From: CBDBND01 sp965262665
GTDB lineage: Bacteria; Pseudomonadota; Alphaproteobacteria; Rhodospirillales; Rhodospirillaceae
Direction: 5' to 3'
Length of the DNA stretch: 64,000 bases
NCBI GenBank assembly: GCA_965262665.1
Contig: OZ253551.1
Coordinates: 62,001 to 126,000, forward strand
The position numbers and the translations under genes are program-made. Positions 20,601 through 29,319 of this stretch are shown here, piece by piece (the stretch's first letter is position 1; every line of letters starts with the position of its first letter). Under the pieces are notes generated by a model. That model was not told the origin of the DNA and made no database searches. It was given only the letters and a program-made list of their open reading frames with translations.

Positions 20601-20854
20601 ATGAGGACGATGCCCTCTTCGGTGTCGAGCGCGTACTCGTGAAGAAAGATGTCGAGCCCACCCACCGGCCGCCGTTTGGCCCTGATATACTCGACGAGCC
20701 TGCGCGCACGCGCTTCGACGGTCTCAGCCATCGGAGGCGCAAGCCGAGCATCCGCAAGCAGCGTGCCGACACACGCCGTTTCATCAGCACGATAGCGCTC
20801 GCCGATAGCCGCCCATAGCACGGCAAGATCGGGATACGGGTCGCTCGCATTCAT
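17690..20854 (-). CDS. putA: Bifunctional proline dehydrogenase / glutamate-semialdehyde dehydrogenase
   Basis: A 1,054-residue PutA that oxidises proline to pyrroline-5-carboxylate (FAD) and then to glutamate (NAD). The N-terminal third is the proline dehydrogenase barrel, ending with RVGRRIQVRLVKGAYWDTEI and QFATHNARTVATV. The aldehyde dehydrogenase half has FVCISPWNFPLAIFTGQ, AETGGQN (Glu near residue 794) and SAGQRCSSLR with the catalytic Cys near residue 829. The DNA-binding ribbon-helix-helix of enterobacterial PutA is absent, so it is not an autorepressor. It seems complete, is probably the host's metabolic gene and marks chromosomal rather than plasmid sequence; mobile DNA lies on both sides. 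Confidence 0.95.
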   Translation of the reverse strand: MNASDPYPDLAVLWAAIGERYRADETACVGTLLADARLAPPMAETVEARARRLVEYIRAKRRPVGGLDIFLHEYALDTEEGIVLMCLAEALLRIPDEETAARLIRDKIGTAAWVDHLGRSDSLLVNASTWGLMLTGKLIRLGGSEPSSTLEALEAMIVRAGEPVIRRALLHAMRILGRQFVMGRTIDEALGRANEAHSVASFDMLGEAAHTAKDAERYFVAYEAAITALSRGTAGSGHGISVKLSAIHPRYEFAQRERVMAELVPRLRSLALKAKEYGIALTVDAEEADRLALSLDVFAAVFRDTALHGWEGFGLAVQAYQKRAPAVIDWLTAFSRRVGRRIQVRLVKGAYWDTEIKRAQEQGLDGYPVFTRKLATDLSYVACARRLLAARDTVYPQFATHNARTVATVMTLAGDWRDFEFQRLHGMGEALYAALKAEPDAAPPCRVYGPVGSYEDLLPYLVRRLLENGANTSFVNRLADDVAPIDDVIRDPIEALGPLPYRPHAGIALPADLYGNARRNSAGVDLSDARVVEPLLRKMGAAAAKHWKALPIIDGEAIETVQVPIHDPADRRRSVGMVHEADVALARCAIDIAVSQTEAWAATPVDERAKILEKFADLLEARQAGVMALCVREAGKTVADALSEVREAVDYGRYYAMCARHDFAKPKSLPGPTGEDNSIALSGRGAFVCISPWNFPLAIFTGQVAAALVSGNTVIAKPAEQTALTACFATQLLHEAGVPPGVLQFVPGRGEVVGSTLVGDPRIAGVAFTGSTETARRIARTLAERPGPIVPLIAETGGQNAMIIDSSALIEQVVADVLQSAFYSAGQRCSSLRVLFLQAEIAPRVLSMLSGAMAELRLGDPMQLSTDIGPVIDEPTLDALRSHAAWISRAGRVHAEAPDGEATVHGTFFRPLVVEIDGIGVLKREVFGPILHVVRYAGDRLDAVIDAVNATGYGLTLGLHSRINSTVERIVTRARAGNIYINRNIVGAVVGVQPFGGEGLSGTGPKAGGPRYLHRFATERTVTINTAAGGGNTALLSLADDDGGICPGYSPEAS

Positions 20855-20928
20855 CTCAGTCTACGCCTGTCCCTTCCGAAAACCTTATCCGGTTGAAATG
20901 AAGACGGATCCACTGTAATCCGTTTGGG

Positions 20929-21150
20929 ATGATATCGTTCGTTAGATTGTTCTTCATGGCATTGGTGGCCATGATCAAGGGACCGCGCCGGCTGGCCGCA
21001 GAAAACGTCGCATTGCGACATCAGGTCTCAGTTTTAAGACGTAAGCATACTGACCGGGTTCGGCTCTCGCGGCTGAACCGTTTCTTTCTGACATGGCTGA
21101 CACGGCTTTATCCCCTGGTTCTCGACACCATAGTGGTCGTTAGGCCCGAA
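20929..21150 (+). pseudogene. Integrase-core transposase, N-terminal fragment cut by MITE copy 2
   Basis: Encodes KGPRRLAAENVALRHQVSVL, LSRLNRFFLTWLTRLYPLVL and TIVVVRPE, the N-terminal region of a transposase/integrase family whose members continue into a DDE integrase core. Similarity stops exactly at 21150, where the inverted-repeat end of MITE copy 2 begins. No continuation is found beyond the MITE. Confidence 0.6.
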
Positions 21151-21313
21151 GGTATTGTCAGACTAAAATCGTATGTTAGAATTTTCCCGTTGTTGAGCCA
21201 GCTTCGTCGCCCGTGCTTGTCCGGTCTAAGCTAGACAATACATGTATTTGCGCCCTGAAATCCCCAAGAGGGGACAGGGAGAGACGACCAAGCAGATTTA
21301 ATCTGCCAATACC
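21151..21313. repeat. MITE-like element, copy 2 (163 bp, inverted)
   Basis: Runs from GGTATTGTCAGACTAAAAT to ATTTAATCTGCCAATACC, both slightly diverged ends. The interior is the reverse complement of copies 1 and 3 (for example CTGAAATCCCCAAGAGGGGA). It interrupts the integrase-core transposase fragment to its left. Confidence 0.7.
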
Positions 21314-21437
21314 ATCACCACTACCTAAACGCGGCAAATGCGACGTTAACCAGACTGTCAGCGGTGAAACGTAGACCGATTAGATCACCGTCATTAAGAC
21401 CGATAAGGACCCAAACTTCGAGGCGGAAACCCATGTC

Positions 21438-21506
21438 CCTTTCGAAAACCCTATCCACACCTGGAGGGTTTGCATCATGAAGATCGGCGGATAAGGCTTT
21501 CGGGGA
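21438..21506. repeat. Palindrome-ended element, copy 2
   Basis: TTTCGAAAACCCTATC and GATAAGGCTTTCGGGG flank a core containing GCATCATGAAGATCGGC, matching the element at 12361-12426 in arms, core and spacing. The arms are more diverged than in the first copy. Confidence 0.45.
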
Positions 21507-21618
21507 GGACACGTATATTAAGGCGCTGCCGGGCGAGCGGGCCCCGACACCTTCTTATTTCGTAATTACGCCCAAGGCAGGGCATTGTCAGAGTAACTGG
21601 ATAGTGCCAACTCTCTTA

Positions 21619-22525
21619 GAGTCGGTTTCGAAAGTCATGCGGCTCGGGCCAATCTGCGGACGAGGAGCATGACGGAGGCGGCGTAGAGGAAGGCGCGGGC
21701 CGAGGCGATGGTGGCCTCGAAGTCCTTTGCCAGTCGCCGGTTGCGGTTGATCCAGGCGAAGAAGCGCTCCACGACCCAGCGGCGCGGTTGGACGGCGAAG
21801 CCGACCTGATCGGGGCTTTTGCGCACGATCTCGACGGCGATCATGGTGGCCGTGGCGACCTTCTCGCCGGCGTAGCCGCTGTCGGCAAAGACCTTCTCGA
21901 TGAACGGAAACGAGCCGCGTGAGGCGCACAGCAGCGGCCCGCCACCATCGCGGTCCTGGATACTCGCCGGATGCGCCTCGAGCACGAGGCCGCGCCCGTC
22001 GGTGTCGACCAGCGCGTGGCGCTTGCGCCCCTTGATCTTCTTGCCCGCATCGTAGCCGCGGGGGCCACCAGCCTCGGTCGTCTTGACGCTCTGGCTGTCG
22101 ATAATCGCGCCGCTCGGGCTGGCCTCGCGTCCGACCCGCTCGCGATCGGCCATGACCAGAAAGTGGTTGATCTTCTCAAGGAGGCCGTCGTCGCGGAACT
22201 TAGCGAACCAGCGATAGATCGTGCCCCACGGTGGTAAATCGCTTGGCAGCAAGCGCCAAGGGCAGCCAGCCCGCATCACGTAGAAAATGCCGTTGACGAT
22301 CTCTCGCATCGGCCATGACCGGGGCCGTCCCGTGCCATGAGCCGGAGGCAAATGAGGCTCGATCACAACCCACTCCGCAGCGGTCAAATCAGTCTGATAA
22401 CGCAGCGCCTTGCGGCTATGCTGCTCTCGGGTGGCCGGCGTCCACATGGCGGCTCCAGATCGGTTTCAGCAACCTTCCTGGAATCACATCGACACCGGCC
22501 ACTCAACCCCTTTCGAAACGGCCTC
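21619..22525 (-). mobile_element. IS5-family insertion sequence (IS427-like), intact, 907 bp
   Basis: Imperfect terminal inverted repeats GAGTCGGTTTCGAAAG (left) and CTTTCGAAACGGCCTC (right) are flanked by a direct TTA at 21616-21618 and 22526-22528, the TNA-type 3-bp duplication of this IS group. It carries one full-length transposase and is inserted within MITE copy 4. Confidence 0.85.
21635..22447 (-). CDS. IS5-family transposase
   Basis: A 270-residue DDE transposase beginning near the right end of its element (YQTDLTAAEWVVIEPHLPPA). The DUF4096-type N-terminal region (MRAGCPWRLLPSDLPPWGTI) is followed by the catalytic core: GAIIDSQSVKTTEAGG (first Asp), KVFADSGYAGEK (second Asp) and WVVERFFAWINRNRRLAKDF (Glu and the downstream Arg-Lys pattern). 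There is no frameshift or stop, so it may be active and may have moved recently. Confidence 0.9.
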   Translation of the reverse strand: MWTPATREQHSRKALRYQTDLTAAEWVVIEPHLPPAHGTGRPRSWPMREIVNGIFYVMRAGCPWRLLPSDLPPWGTIYRWFAKFRDDGLLEKINHFLVMADRERVGREASPSGAIIDSQSVKTTEAGGPRGYDAGKKIKGRKRHALVDTDGRGLVLEAHPASIQDRDGGGPLLCASRGSFPFIEKVFADSGYAGEKVATATMIAVEIVRKSPDQVGFAVQPRRWVVERFFAWINRNRRLAKDFEATIASARAFLYAASVMLLVRRLARAA

Positions 22526-22653
22526 TTAGGCCTTGTTTCCTGGGTTTAGGCACTAAAATATTGGTTCGCTTGGAATTGACCAAGCAAGGCGCGGCTCGGA
22601 ACGGCGAAAACTCACCTCACTAGACTAACAAATCAATTTAGTCTGACAATGCC

Positions 22654-23236
22654 CGCTGACTTTGGGTAACGCCGCCGCAATGGCATCGCCGGCAGGATTG
22701 TCGCCGCGATATCCTTGTGCGATCGCCCACTTCATGATCGCGCTGATGCGTTGGCGAACCCGGCGGGCGGTCTCTGCCTTTTCGGTCCATAGGGGAAGCA
22801 AGACCGCCATCACGTCCGCTGTAGTAATCGTGTCCACAGCCCTGGCGCCGAGAAGGGGAAAGGCGTATCGCCGCAGGGATGCTTCCCATTGCCTGGCGGA
22901 CGTACTGCCGGTGCGCCATGTCGGCTTGTGGATTTCGATTACCGTCCGGGCGGCTTCCTCAAAGGTCGGAATATTGGGCCGCCGCCTGAGTGCCAACGGA
23001 TCACCGCCAGCACGGGCCAGCTTGCGGTTCTCGAAAGCGGCCGCACGGGCTTCGGCCAGGGAGACCAGTGGATAGCCGCCAAGTCCCATGTCGCGCCGCC
23101 GTCCTTGCACAACCGTTCGCAGAACCCACGACTTTGACCCGCTCGGCTTGACCAGCAGATACAAACCATTGCCGTCGCCGTACCGCCCCGGTTTCTTCAC
23201 CGCTCCAGCGAACCTTGCCGTGATTTTTCCGGCCAA
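22654..23236 (-). pseudogene. Tyrosine integrase (DUF4102/P4 type), truncated by MITE copy 4
   Basis: From a TTG start at 23236 the first about 195 residues match phage/island integrases: the DUF4102 domain (RYGDGNGLYLLVKPSGSKSW, MGLGGYPLVSLAEARAAA) and the core-binding domain (PTFEEAARTVIEIHKPTWRT to GDNPAGDAIAAALPKVSG). After VSG the frame enters the MITE end at 22653 and stops. The catalytic domain with Arg-His-Arg-Tyr is missing. It marks a former island boundary whose integrase is dead. Confidence 0.8.
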
Positions 23237-23351
23237 TTGGTGCCCTCATAAGTTACCACATCATGAGTGGGAACTTAGTGGTACTCGGTAGCACTGTCAA
23301 GCTGTCAGAAAAGAATGAACACATTGATTCTAAACAAGAATATAGCATTCC

Positions 23352-23756
23352 TTAGAATACAGTGGATATACCAAGCAGGGACTTCCCATCCGCGCGTTCC
23401 TGTTCACTGGCGTGGGCGGTTTTTTTAAAGCTGATCTTGCGCGCGCGGAACCAGTCATTAATCGTCGAAGTCGGCGCAATCACTTGGTGAACTTCGTCCA
23501 GACGCTCAGACAGCTCTTGCAGTGTCGGGTCTGGCGTCTCCTTAATCCAGCGCAGGATATCCTCGCCGTAAGGATCAAGACGGCGCTGGCGCGACGGCCG
23601 TGGCTTGACCGCGACAGTCCCCTCGTCTTCATATCGCCCGACATACCGCACCGCCGAGCTTGCGCTCACCTCAAAAAGGGCCGCCGCCTGACGGCGCGAC
23701 ATGCCCGACGCCACTTTCCTCGCCAAACGAATACGCAGGTCTTCCGATACAGCCAC
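23352..23756 (-). pseudogene. IS630-family transposase, N-terminal helix-turn-helix part
   Basis: Encodes VASGMSRRQAAALFEVSASS and RYEDEGTVAVKPRPSRQRRL followed by a PTSTINDWFRARKISFKKTA segment, the DNA-binding half of an IS630 transposase. It is cut at about 23390, before the DDE domain. The preserved IS end, reading GAGCGTTTCCGAGG on the minus strand, lies next to a TA at 23841-23842, as expected for IS630 target choice. Its insertion coincides with the broken 5' end of the polymerase gene to the right. Confidence 0.75.
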
Positions 23757-23842
23757 GATGCCCCCGCCAAAGCGGCTATCGAATCAGTCCGCCAAGACCA
23801 CGACAACAAAATTTTGATTCATTCAACCTCGGAAACGCTCTA

Positions 23843-26203
23843 GAAGGCTGTCACGGTGCAGGGGGCATTGCCGTGGGTCATGGGCCCGCACAGCGTCACA
23901 TGCGCGGCGGTTTTAGCTTCAAGCTGACCTCGGATAATCGTGATCCGCACATTCGGGTGAAACACCTCAACGCGAGAGCGGCGCTGATTGATTTTGCCAG
24001 ACCCGGTAAGCAAGAGGACTCACGCGGAGAACGAAACCGGGGCATTAAGGTTAAAGCCCATCGGGGATACTTCCTGGACCTCAAGACCTTTGCAGCGGCT
24101 CTGACCAGTCAGAGCTTCTCTCTCAAGCGGCTGGCAGCGTTTCTTGATGTTCCCACCCAGAAACTAGAGACGGAAGAACATGGCGGGCCGATCACGGCTG
24201 AATACCTGGACTATGCCAGGGCGGATGTTCAGGCCTCATGGGAATGTTTGGTGGTTCTCAAAACGCGCTATGCCAACCACGGCCTGGACACCGAAGCCCA
24301 CCGCATCTTGAGCGAGGCCAGCATCGGCAAGGCCTACCTCAAGCAAATGGGTGTTGAGCCGTTGTTGAGCTATCAGCCGGACATAGACCGAATGATCTTT
24401 GGCGTCATCATGGCCAGTTACTATGGGGGGCGGGCCGAGGTCCGCATCCGCCGCACCATCCGGGAAGTTCTCTATTGTGATTTCAAGTCCATGTATCCCA
24501 CGGTTAGCACATTGATGGGATTATGGCCTTTTGTCATCGGCAGTCCGTTGGCCTGGACCGACACGACCCGAGAAACACAAGCCTTTCTGGACCGCGTGAC
24601 ACTTGATGATCTTCAGGACAAGCAAACCTGGACTCACTTAAAGACCTTGGCACGGATCAGGCCCGATAACGACACGCTCCCGGTCAGGGCCAAGTACGAT
24701 GAAAAGGTCAACACCATCGGCTTGAACAATCTCACTCGCCAAGAGCCTCTTTGGTACACTCTGGCAGACTGCATCGCCTCCAAGTTGCTCTCAGGTAAAT
24801 CACCCTTAATCGAGCAAGCTCTGACCTTTGATCCTGGCCCGCCGCAACAAGGCCTTAGTCCCATCGACATCATGGGCCGGGATGATTGCAGGATCGACCC
24901 CAACACCGATGACATGTTCAGGCGGCTGATCGATCTCCGGGACGAAGCAAAGACCACGGGTGATCCTGTCCAGAAGGCCCTCAAGATTGTGGCCAACGCC
25001 ACGGCTTACGGCATTTTTGTGGAGATTAACCGCGATGACGCGCCCAAGCCCGAGCCCTTGACCGTGTTCGCGCCGAATGGGGAAAGCATTGCTATAGAGT
25101 CCACAGCCCTTGAGGAACCGGGGCGGTACTTTCATCCGCTCCTGGGAACGCTCATAACAGGGGCGGCTCGGCTCATGTTGGCTTTAGCCGAGCGATTAAC
25201 GCTGGATCAGGGATTGGAGTGGGTCTTTTGCGACACCGACAGTCTTGCCATTGCAAAACCTGAAGGAATGGAAAGGGATGAATTTGAAACAAGAGCGAAG
25301 TCCGTCATTGATTGGTTTATTCCCCTGAACCCGTATCAAAAACCCGGCTCAATCCTGAAAATTGAGGATATCAATTTCGGCAAGAACAAGAATTCACTAG
25401 AGCCGCTCTATTGCTTTGCCATTTCTGCAAAGCGGTATGCGCTCTTTAATATTGATAAAGACGACAAACCCATATTGCGGAAGGCCTCGGCCCACGGTTT
25501 AGGGCATCTAATGGAGCCGTATTCCGAAGATGAGGCCTTAGCTGAATTACCTAAGCCGCAATTCCCATTGCATGAAATTGGCGTCAAGCGCTGGCAGCAT
25601 GACCTATGGGTTAAGATCATTGAAGCCGGGCTGAACGGACATCCGGAAAAAGTCTCCTATGACTGGCATCCCGCGTTGCAAAAACCGGCTCTCAGTCGTT
25701 ATTCAGCAAGTAGTCCGGCCCTTTTGACCTGGATGAAGCACTACAATTCTGACAAGCCCTATTGGGAACAGATTCGGCCATTCGGATTCCTGGTTTCTCC
25801 AATGGCCAGGACTGGATTGTTTGCCGCAATGCCTGAACCGAAACTTGTAGACCCGCACAGGCGCGGCAGACCGCCAAAGCCACCTGAACCAAAGCCCATT
25901 GCACCTTTTGACATAGACCCTGGAAAAGCCGTGGCCAATGCCTTTGACCGGGAGACGGGTGAGCCGGTTCACGCGGACCAGCTCAAGACCTATGCCGAAG
26001 TGCTTTGCCAGTATCACCTCAGCTCTGAGAATAAGTTTGAGAATGGTGCCTTCACCGACCAGGGTGAAACGTGGCGACGCCATGTAATAGCCGACAGCTT
26101 TGTTTTAATCGGGAAGGAAGCTAACAAGGTTGGGGAAAGCGGGGAATCGGAAACGATGAAAGACGAAACTCTAGAGATTACCACTGTTGCCAGGATGAAA
26201 TAA
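23843..26203 (+). pseudogene. Family B DNA polymerase, 5'-truncated by an IS630 relic; polymerase core intact
   Basis: About 785 residues remain. The exonuclease exo III motif is YARAD (24210-24224), after HRGYFLDLKTFAAALTSQSF and SLKRLAAFLDV, typical of the exo II-exo III interval. The polymerase motifs are complete: motif A YCDFKSMYPT (Asp at 24479), motif B KIVANATAYG (near 24982-25014), motif C CDTDS (25229-25243) and a KRY form of the KxY motif near 25430. Exo I and exo II lie upstream of the break at 23841, so proofreading is lost although the synthesis residues survive. A product could start at the Met at 23900 (MRGGFSFK). I cannot assign it to a named subfamily (phage, pipolin or other). 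The C-terminal part has a Pro/Lys-rich linker (RRGRPPKPPEPKPI) and a unique tail. Confidence 0.75.
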
Positions 26204-26314
26204 GAACATGAATTCTAGTTTACGATTAGAGCTCGAAGCGGCTGGCCATTATACTTGGGGGCGGGTAATGATAAACTTGTCCATTGAATTTATGTTTTCG
26301 TCATAGGCAGCAGC

Positions 26315-27232
26315 ATGTCAGAAACAAATGATAACAATCAAACCGCAGCAGACTCTTCTGATTCAGTTGAAGTTAAGGATTCGACTCCCAGTGAACTAGC
26401 AAAAGCGGAAATGACTTTTGCCAACTTTTTGGAATCATCCCCTCCATCACGCATTGTTAACGTTCTGGATGTAGTTACATCATATACCGTCGATAACATT
26501 AGCCAAAAATTAGCGACGCCAGACATACAATTATTTTGCGAAAATAAGAAATGCGATGGATTGAGAACTTTTCGAACTTCTTACAGAACTGAGTACATTA
26601 GTTGCGATAAATTCACCTCGCTTTTTATTGCATATAAATGTTCCAACTGCCTTGAGACCGAGAAGACTTTTTCACTTGCGGTCAAAGCGAGCGGTTTACG
26701 TGAAAATAGTGGGCAGGCTTATAAATTTGGAGAATTTCCGACCTTCGGACCAAGAACACCGTCAAGATTGGTTAGTTTGATTGGTCCAGAAAAGGATATA
26801 TTTTTTAAGGGAAGACAATGTGAAAGCCAAGGCCTAGGTATAGGCGCGTTTGCGTACTACCGTCGAGTTGTTGAGAATCAAAAAAATAGGATACTTGATG
26901 AAATCATAAAGGTGGCTGAAAAACTGTCAGAAAATCTGGACACACTGAATTTACTTAAGAATGCAAAGCAAGAACAACAGTTTTCCAAAGCTATCGAGTC
27001 CATTAAAGATGCTTTGCCACAGGCCCTTCTTCTCAATGGACAGAATCCACTGACACTTCTACATAGTGCGCTGAGTGAAGGATTGCACGCTAGGGAAGAT
27101 GAACATTGCCTTGAATTAGCGCAAGATATTCGTGTCGTATTAGCGGCTCTTGCGGACAACATATCGCAGGCATTAAAGGATGAAGAAGAGCTAAACCTAG
27201 CAATAAAACGGTTGAATCAAAAAAGTAGATAA
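26315..27232 (+). CDS. Zinc-ribbon, DUF4145-like protein of unknown function
   Basis: A 305-residue, AT-rich gene. An acidic N-terminus of about 30 residues leads to a probable zinc ribbon (LFCENKKCDG at about 76-85 and YKCSNC about 30 residues later). The second half, starting GIGAFAYYRRVVENQKN, looks like DUF4145-type helical domains that often occur in defence and signalling proteins; it ends in coiled-coil-like helices. No membrane segment is seen. It follows the polymerase after 110 bases and may share its element. I recognise no specific function. Confidence 0.6.
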   Translation: MSETNDNNQTAADSSDSVEVKDSTPSELAKAEMTFANFLESSPPSRIVNVLDVVTSYTVDNISQKLATPDIQLFCENKKCDGLRTFRTSYRTEYISCDKFTSLFIAYKCSNCLETEKTFSLAVKASGLRENSGQAYKFGEFPTFGPRTPSRLVSLIGPEKDIFFKGRQCESQGLGIGAFAYYRRVVENQKNRILDEIIKVAEKLSENLDTLNLLKNAKQEQQFSKAIESIKDALPQALLLNGQNPLTLLHSALSEGLHAREDEHCLELAQDIRVVLAALADNISQALKDEEELNLAIKRLNQKSR

Positions 27233-27367
27233 AACCAAGAGTGTATAATTAGGTCAGTCGCCTTACAGTATTAGCTTCCAGTAAGGGAGTTTCAAGCAAG
27301 ATTGTCTAATTTTTTTTTGGTTTCTACTTTATTCTTTAGGACAGGGAAATGGGGACGGCACATAAAC

Positions 27368-27820
27368 ATGAATAGGACATCATACGCGGTATTGATTGCA
27401 GCGGGACTAGTATTAGGTGGCTGTGGGGGGCGAGCGGCAAATCCCGTTTTAATCCAACAATATGCCGACGACCGTAAATCTTGTGAAACATTGGAAGTGG
27501 AACTTTCGCAGATTGAGGGCGAAATTCAGCGGTTGATGCCAAAGACGGACAAGACGGGAAAAAATGTCGCCCTCGGTGTTACCGGCGTTTTTTTAATTGT
27601 GCCTTTGTTCTTCATGGATCTTACGCAAGCTGAGCAAATCGAGGTTGAAGCCTATCGGCAGCGTTATAACCACCTAGTAATTATTGCCACTGAAAAACAA
27701 TGTTCAAAGCGCGAGGCTATTAGCCCCTTTGATCAGCCGCAGCAGGAAGAGGCCACTGAAGAAGAAAGTGAAAAAGAAGGTGAAGAGGAAAGTGAAGAGG
27801 AAGTCGCTGATGAGTCATAA
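27368..27820 (+). CDS. Small lipoprotein with an internal hydrophobic segment and acidic tail
   Basis: 150 residues from the ATG at 27368 (an upstream opening in the frame lacks a credible start). The N-terminus SYAVLIAAGLVLGGCGGRAA is a signal peptide with lipobox LGGC. A heptad-like stretch (DDRKSCETLEVELSQIEGEI) is followed by one hydrophobic span (VALGVTGVFLIVPLFFMDL) and a tail that is almost only Glu and Ser. Likely anchored in the envelope. The family is unknown; base composition is similar to the preceding gene and unlike putA. Confidence 0.6.
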   Translation: MNRTSYAVLIAAGLVLGGCGGRAANPVLIQQYADDRKSCETLEVELSQIEGEIQRLMPKTDKTGKNVALGVTGVFLIVPLFFMDLTQAEQIEVEAYRQRYNHLVIIATEKQCSKREAISPFDQPQQEEATEEESEKEGEEESEEEVADES

Positions 27821-28210
27821 TTAAAATCACTAAAGCGCATCTTCTTATACTTTTGATCTGGAAGTCCTTTACAAACAATTTGATCCACAGGAGATAAAAC
27901 AAAAAGCAGAAGAGAAAGGTTCAAGTGTTAAATCTAGTAAGAAAAGAAAATCAACGTAAACGAAAACGTTAAGACTGGCTGAAAGGTTCGTACAGATCCT
28001 TTCAATTCACACAACTTCTTATAGATTGGATAATGTAATCGCCACACAGAAGCCTCTCCCAGTAAGGTATGCTTTCCAGTCGGACTTTTTATTTCATCCT
28101 TTTTCAGCAACTTCGGTTCGTAAAGCGTCAGCTCGTATCTTTACGTCAGCTATAGCTGTTTAATGAGCAAAGCAAACAGCCTCCTCTATCCCGTGTATCT
28201 CAGCCACAAC
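27821..28210. other. AT-rich intergenic stretch, nothing recognised
   Basis: About 390 bases between the lipoprotein and the end of the convergent endonuclease-like gene. Only short open frames with low-complexity translations are present, and no clear hairpin terminator was found. Confidence 0.4.
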
Positions 28211-29043
28211 TCAAGTCGCTACTATTTTTCTGCGGATACTACTATACCCCCCGTCCTGAAACTCGGGGTTACGAGCGTCGTAAACGACAAGAGCATGCCC
28301 AGTAGTCTGATCAAGCCTGCCATCGGGAGACACAGTTGCGGCAAGAGCGTTTCGTGCTAGTTGGTAAACGCGACCGAGGGGGCAAGGCACAAGATCGCGG
28401 TCTGCTGTCCAAGCGAACACTTTAGGCAAATGCTGCCAGTACTGGACCCCTATTTCTGTCAGAGCGCAGCGTTCGCGACGGCTGCGTTGAATCCGATAAC
28501 TCCCGTTACAATGCTGTTCAGCATAGGTTGGGTCGCCAGGACGCAGCTTCGCGCGGGAGCAAGTGCCAAACTCCCGCTCCGTAAACTTGCATTCGATGGC
28601 AACTCGCCCTTGAGGTCCATGGAGCAGCACGTCGACACTGGTTGGTCTCGGCTCCCCGAGGAAACGCACTTCATGCTCAAATTCAAGTGCTGAACCGTGG
28701 AGATCTTGGAAGAAGGCCGGTCGTCCACATTCGGCTGATATATCCTGCAGCAAATCGAGCCGATCGAAGACGTGGATTGCCCCAAACATGCTTTGGGCCA
28801 AGGCTTGGGAGCTTTTCAGGCTGGTAAACTTCGGGTGTCTTTCGCGCTCCGGGATAGCAGCCTGGATGTCGTGTGCTTTAGAGCCATTCTGCGGAACCAA
28901 TATACCCCTAGAGGCAAATCTACCTGCCAGAACAGGGGGCGTTTTTCCCGCTTACCGCCGTCCAGTTCGTCTCTATGATGCTGGTCAGCCCAGGCCCAAA
29001 GAGTTTTTAGCAGCGCTTTTTCATAGTTGGCGTGAGGCGTCAT
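28211..29043 (-). pseudogene. PGN_0703-like putative restriction endonuclease, frameshifted
   Basis: Two overlapping frames on the minus strand together make one protein. The first (29043 to about 28895) reads MTPHANYEKALLKTLWAWAD and ends LPLGVYWFR; the second (from about 28892 to 28211) continues NGSKAHDIQAAIPERERHPK and contains SVDVLLHGPQGRVAIECKFT, the Asp and Glu-x-Lys of a PD-(D/E)XK nuclease. The pattern resembles PGN_0703-family putative restriction endonucleases. A one-base shift in the YWFR/NGSK region separates the halves; it is a real inactivation or a sequencing error. The neighbourhood of nuclease-like genes suggests a defence role. Confidence 0.6.
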
Positions 29044-29112
29044 TGCCTAGCTTTCGGGCCGCTGCGCGGAAAGGTCAAGGCCAATAGCTTGGGTGTCACC
29101 AAGGCGTACGGG

Positions 29113-29247
29113 CTAAAGCATTGGGGTATGGTCGACCTGTCGCTCTTGTTTGTCTGATCCGTTGACGATACCAGTATTATTGAATTCTTCGCATACCACG
29201 CACTCCACCAAGACAGCTGGCTGGTATTCGATATCGTTAGCAAGCAT
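29113..29247 (-). CDS. Possible 44-residue ORF upstream of the endonuclease-like gene
   Basis: An ATG at 29247 opens MLANDIEYQPAVLVECVVCE, ending QERQVDHTPML. The codons look more natural than those of the alternative frames and there is a Cys-x-x-Cys pair, but there is no family match and the ribosome site is weak. It lies 70 bases before the frameshifted nuclease on the same strand. Confidence 0.25.
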   Translation of the reverse strand: MLANDIEYQPAVLVECVVCEEFNNTGIVNGSDKQERQVDHTPML

Positions 29248-29319
29248 AAGCCACCTTAACGGATTGCAACATAATTCCGCGGCTGAGGTACGGATGAGTT
29301 AACAAGAAGGGAAAATTAC

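Larger units (their letters stand above)
21581..22653. repeat. MITE-like element, copy 4, split by an IS5-family insertion
   Basis: The left end GGCATTGTCAGAGTAAC starts at 21581 and the right end TTTAGTCTGACAATGCC finishes at 22653. Removing the IS5-family element (907 bp) and one 3-bp target duplicate leaves 163 bp, exactly the length of copies 2 and 3. The interior is diverged from those copies. The right end interrupts an integrase gene. Confidence 0.65.

Noticed and set aside
22654..23236. The integrase as an active island integrase next to its attachment site
   Set aside because: The catalytic domain is missing after the MITE junction and no tRNA or direct repeat was found beside it.
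27720..27924. Open frames antisense to the Glu-rich tail of the lipoprotein
   Set aside because: Low-complexity Ser/Leu translations arise from the GAA/GAG repeats of the sense strand.
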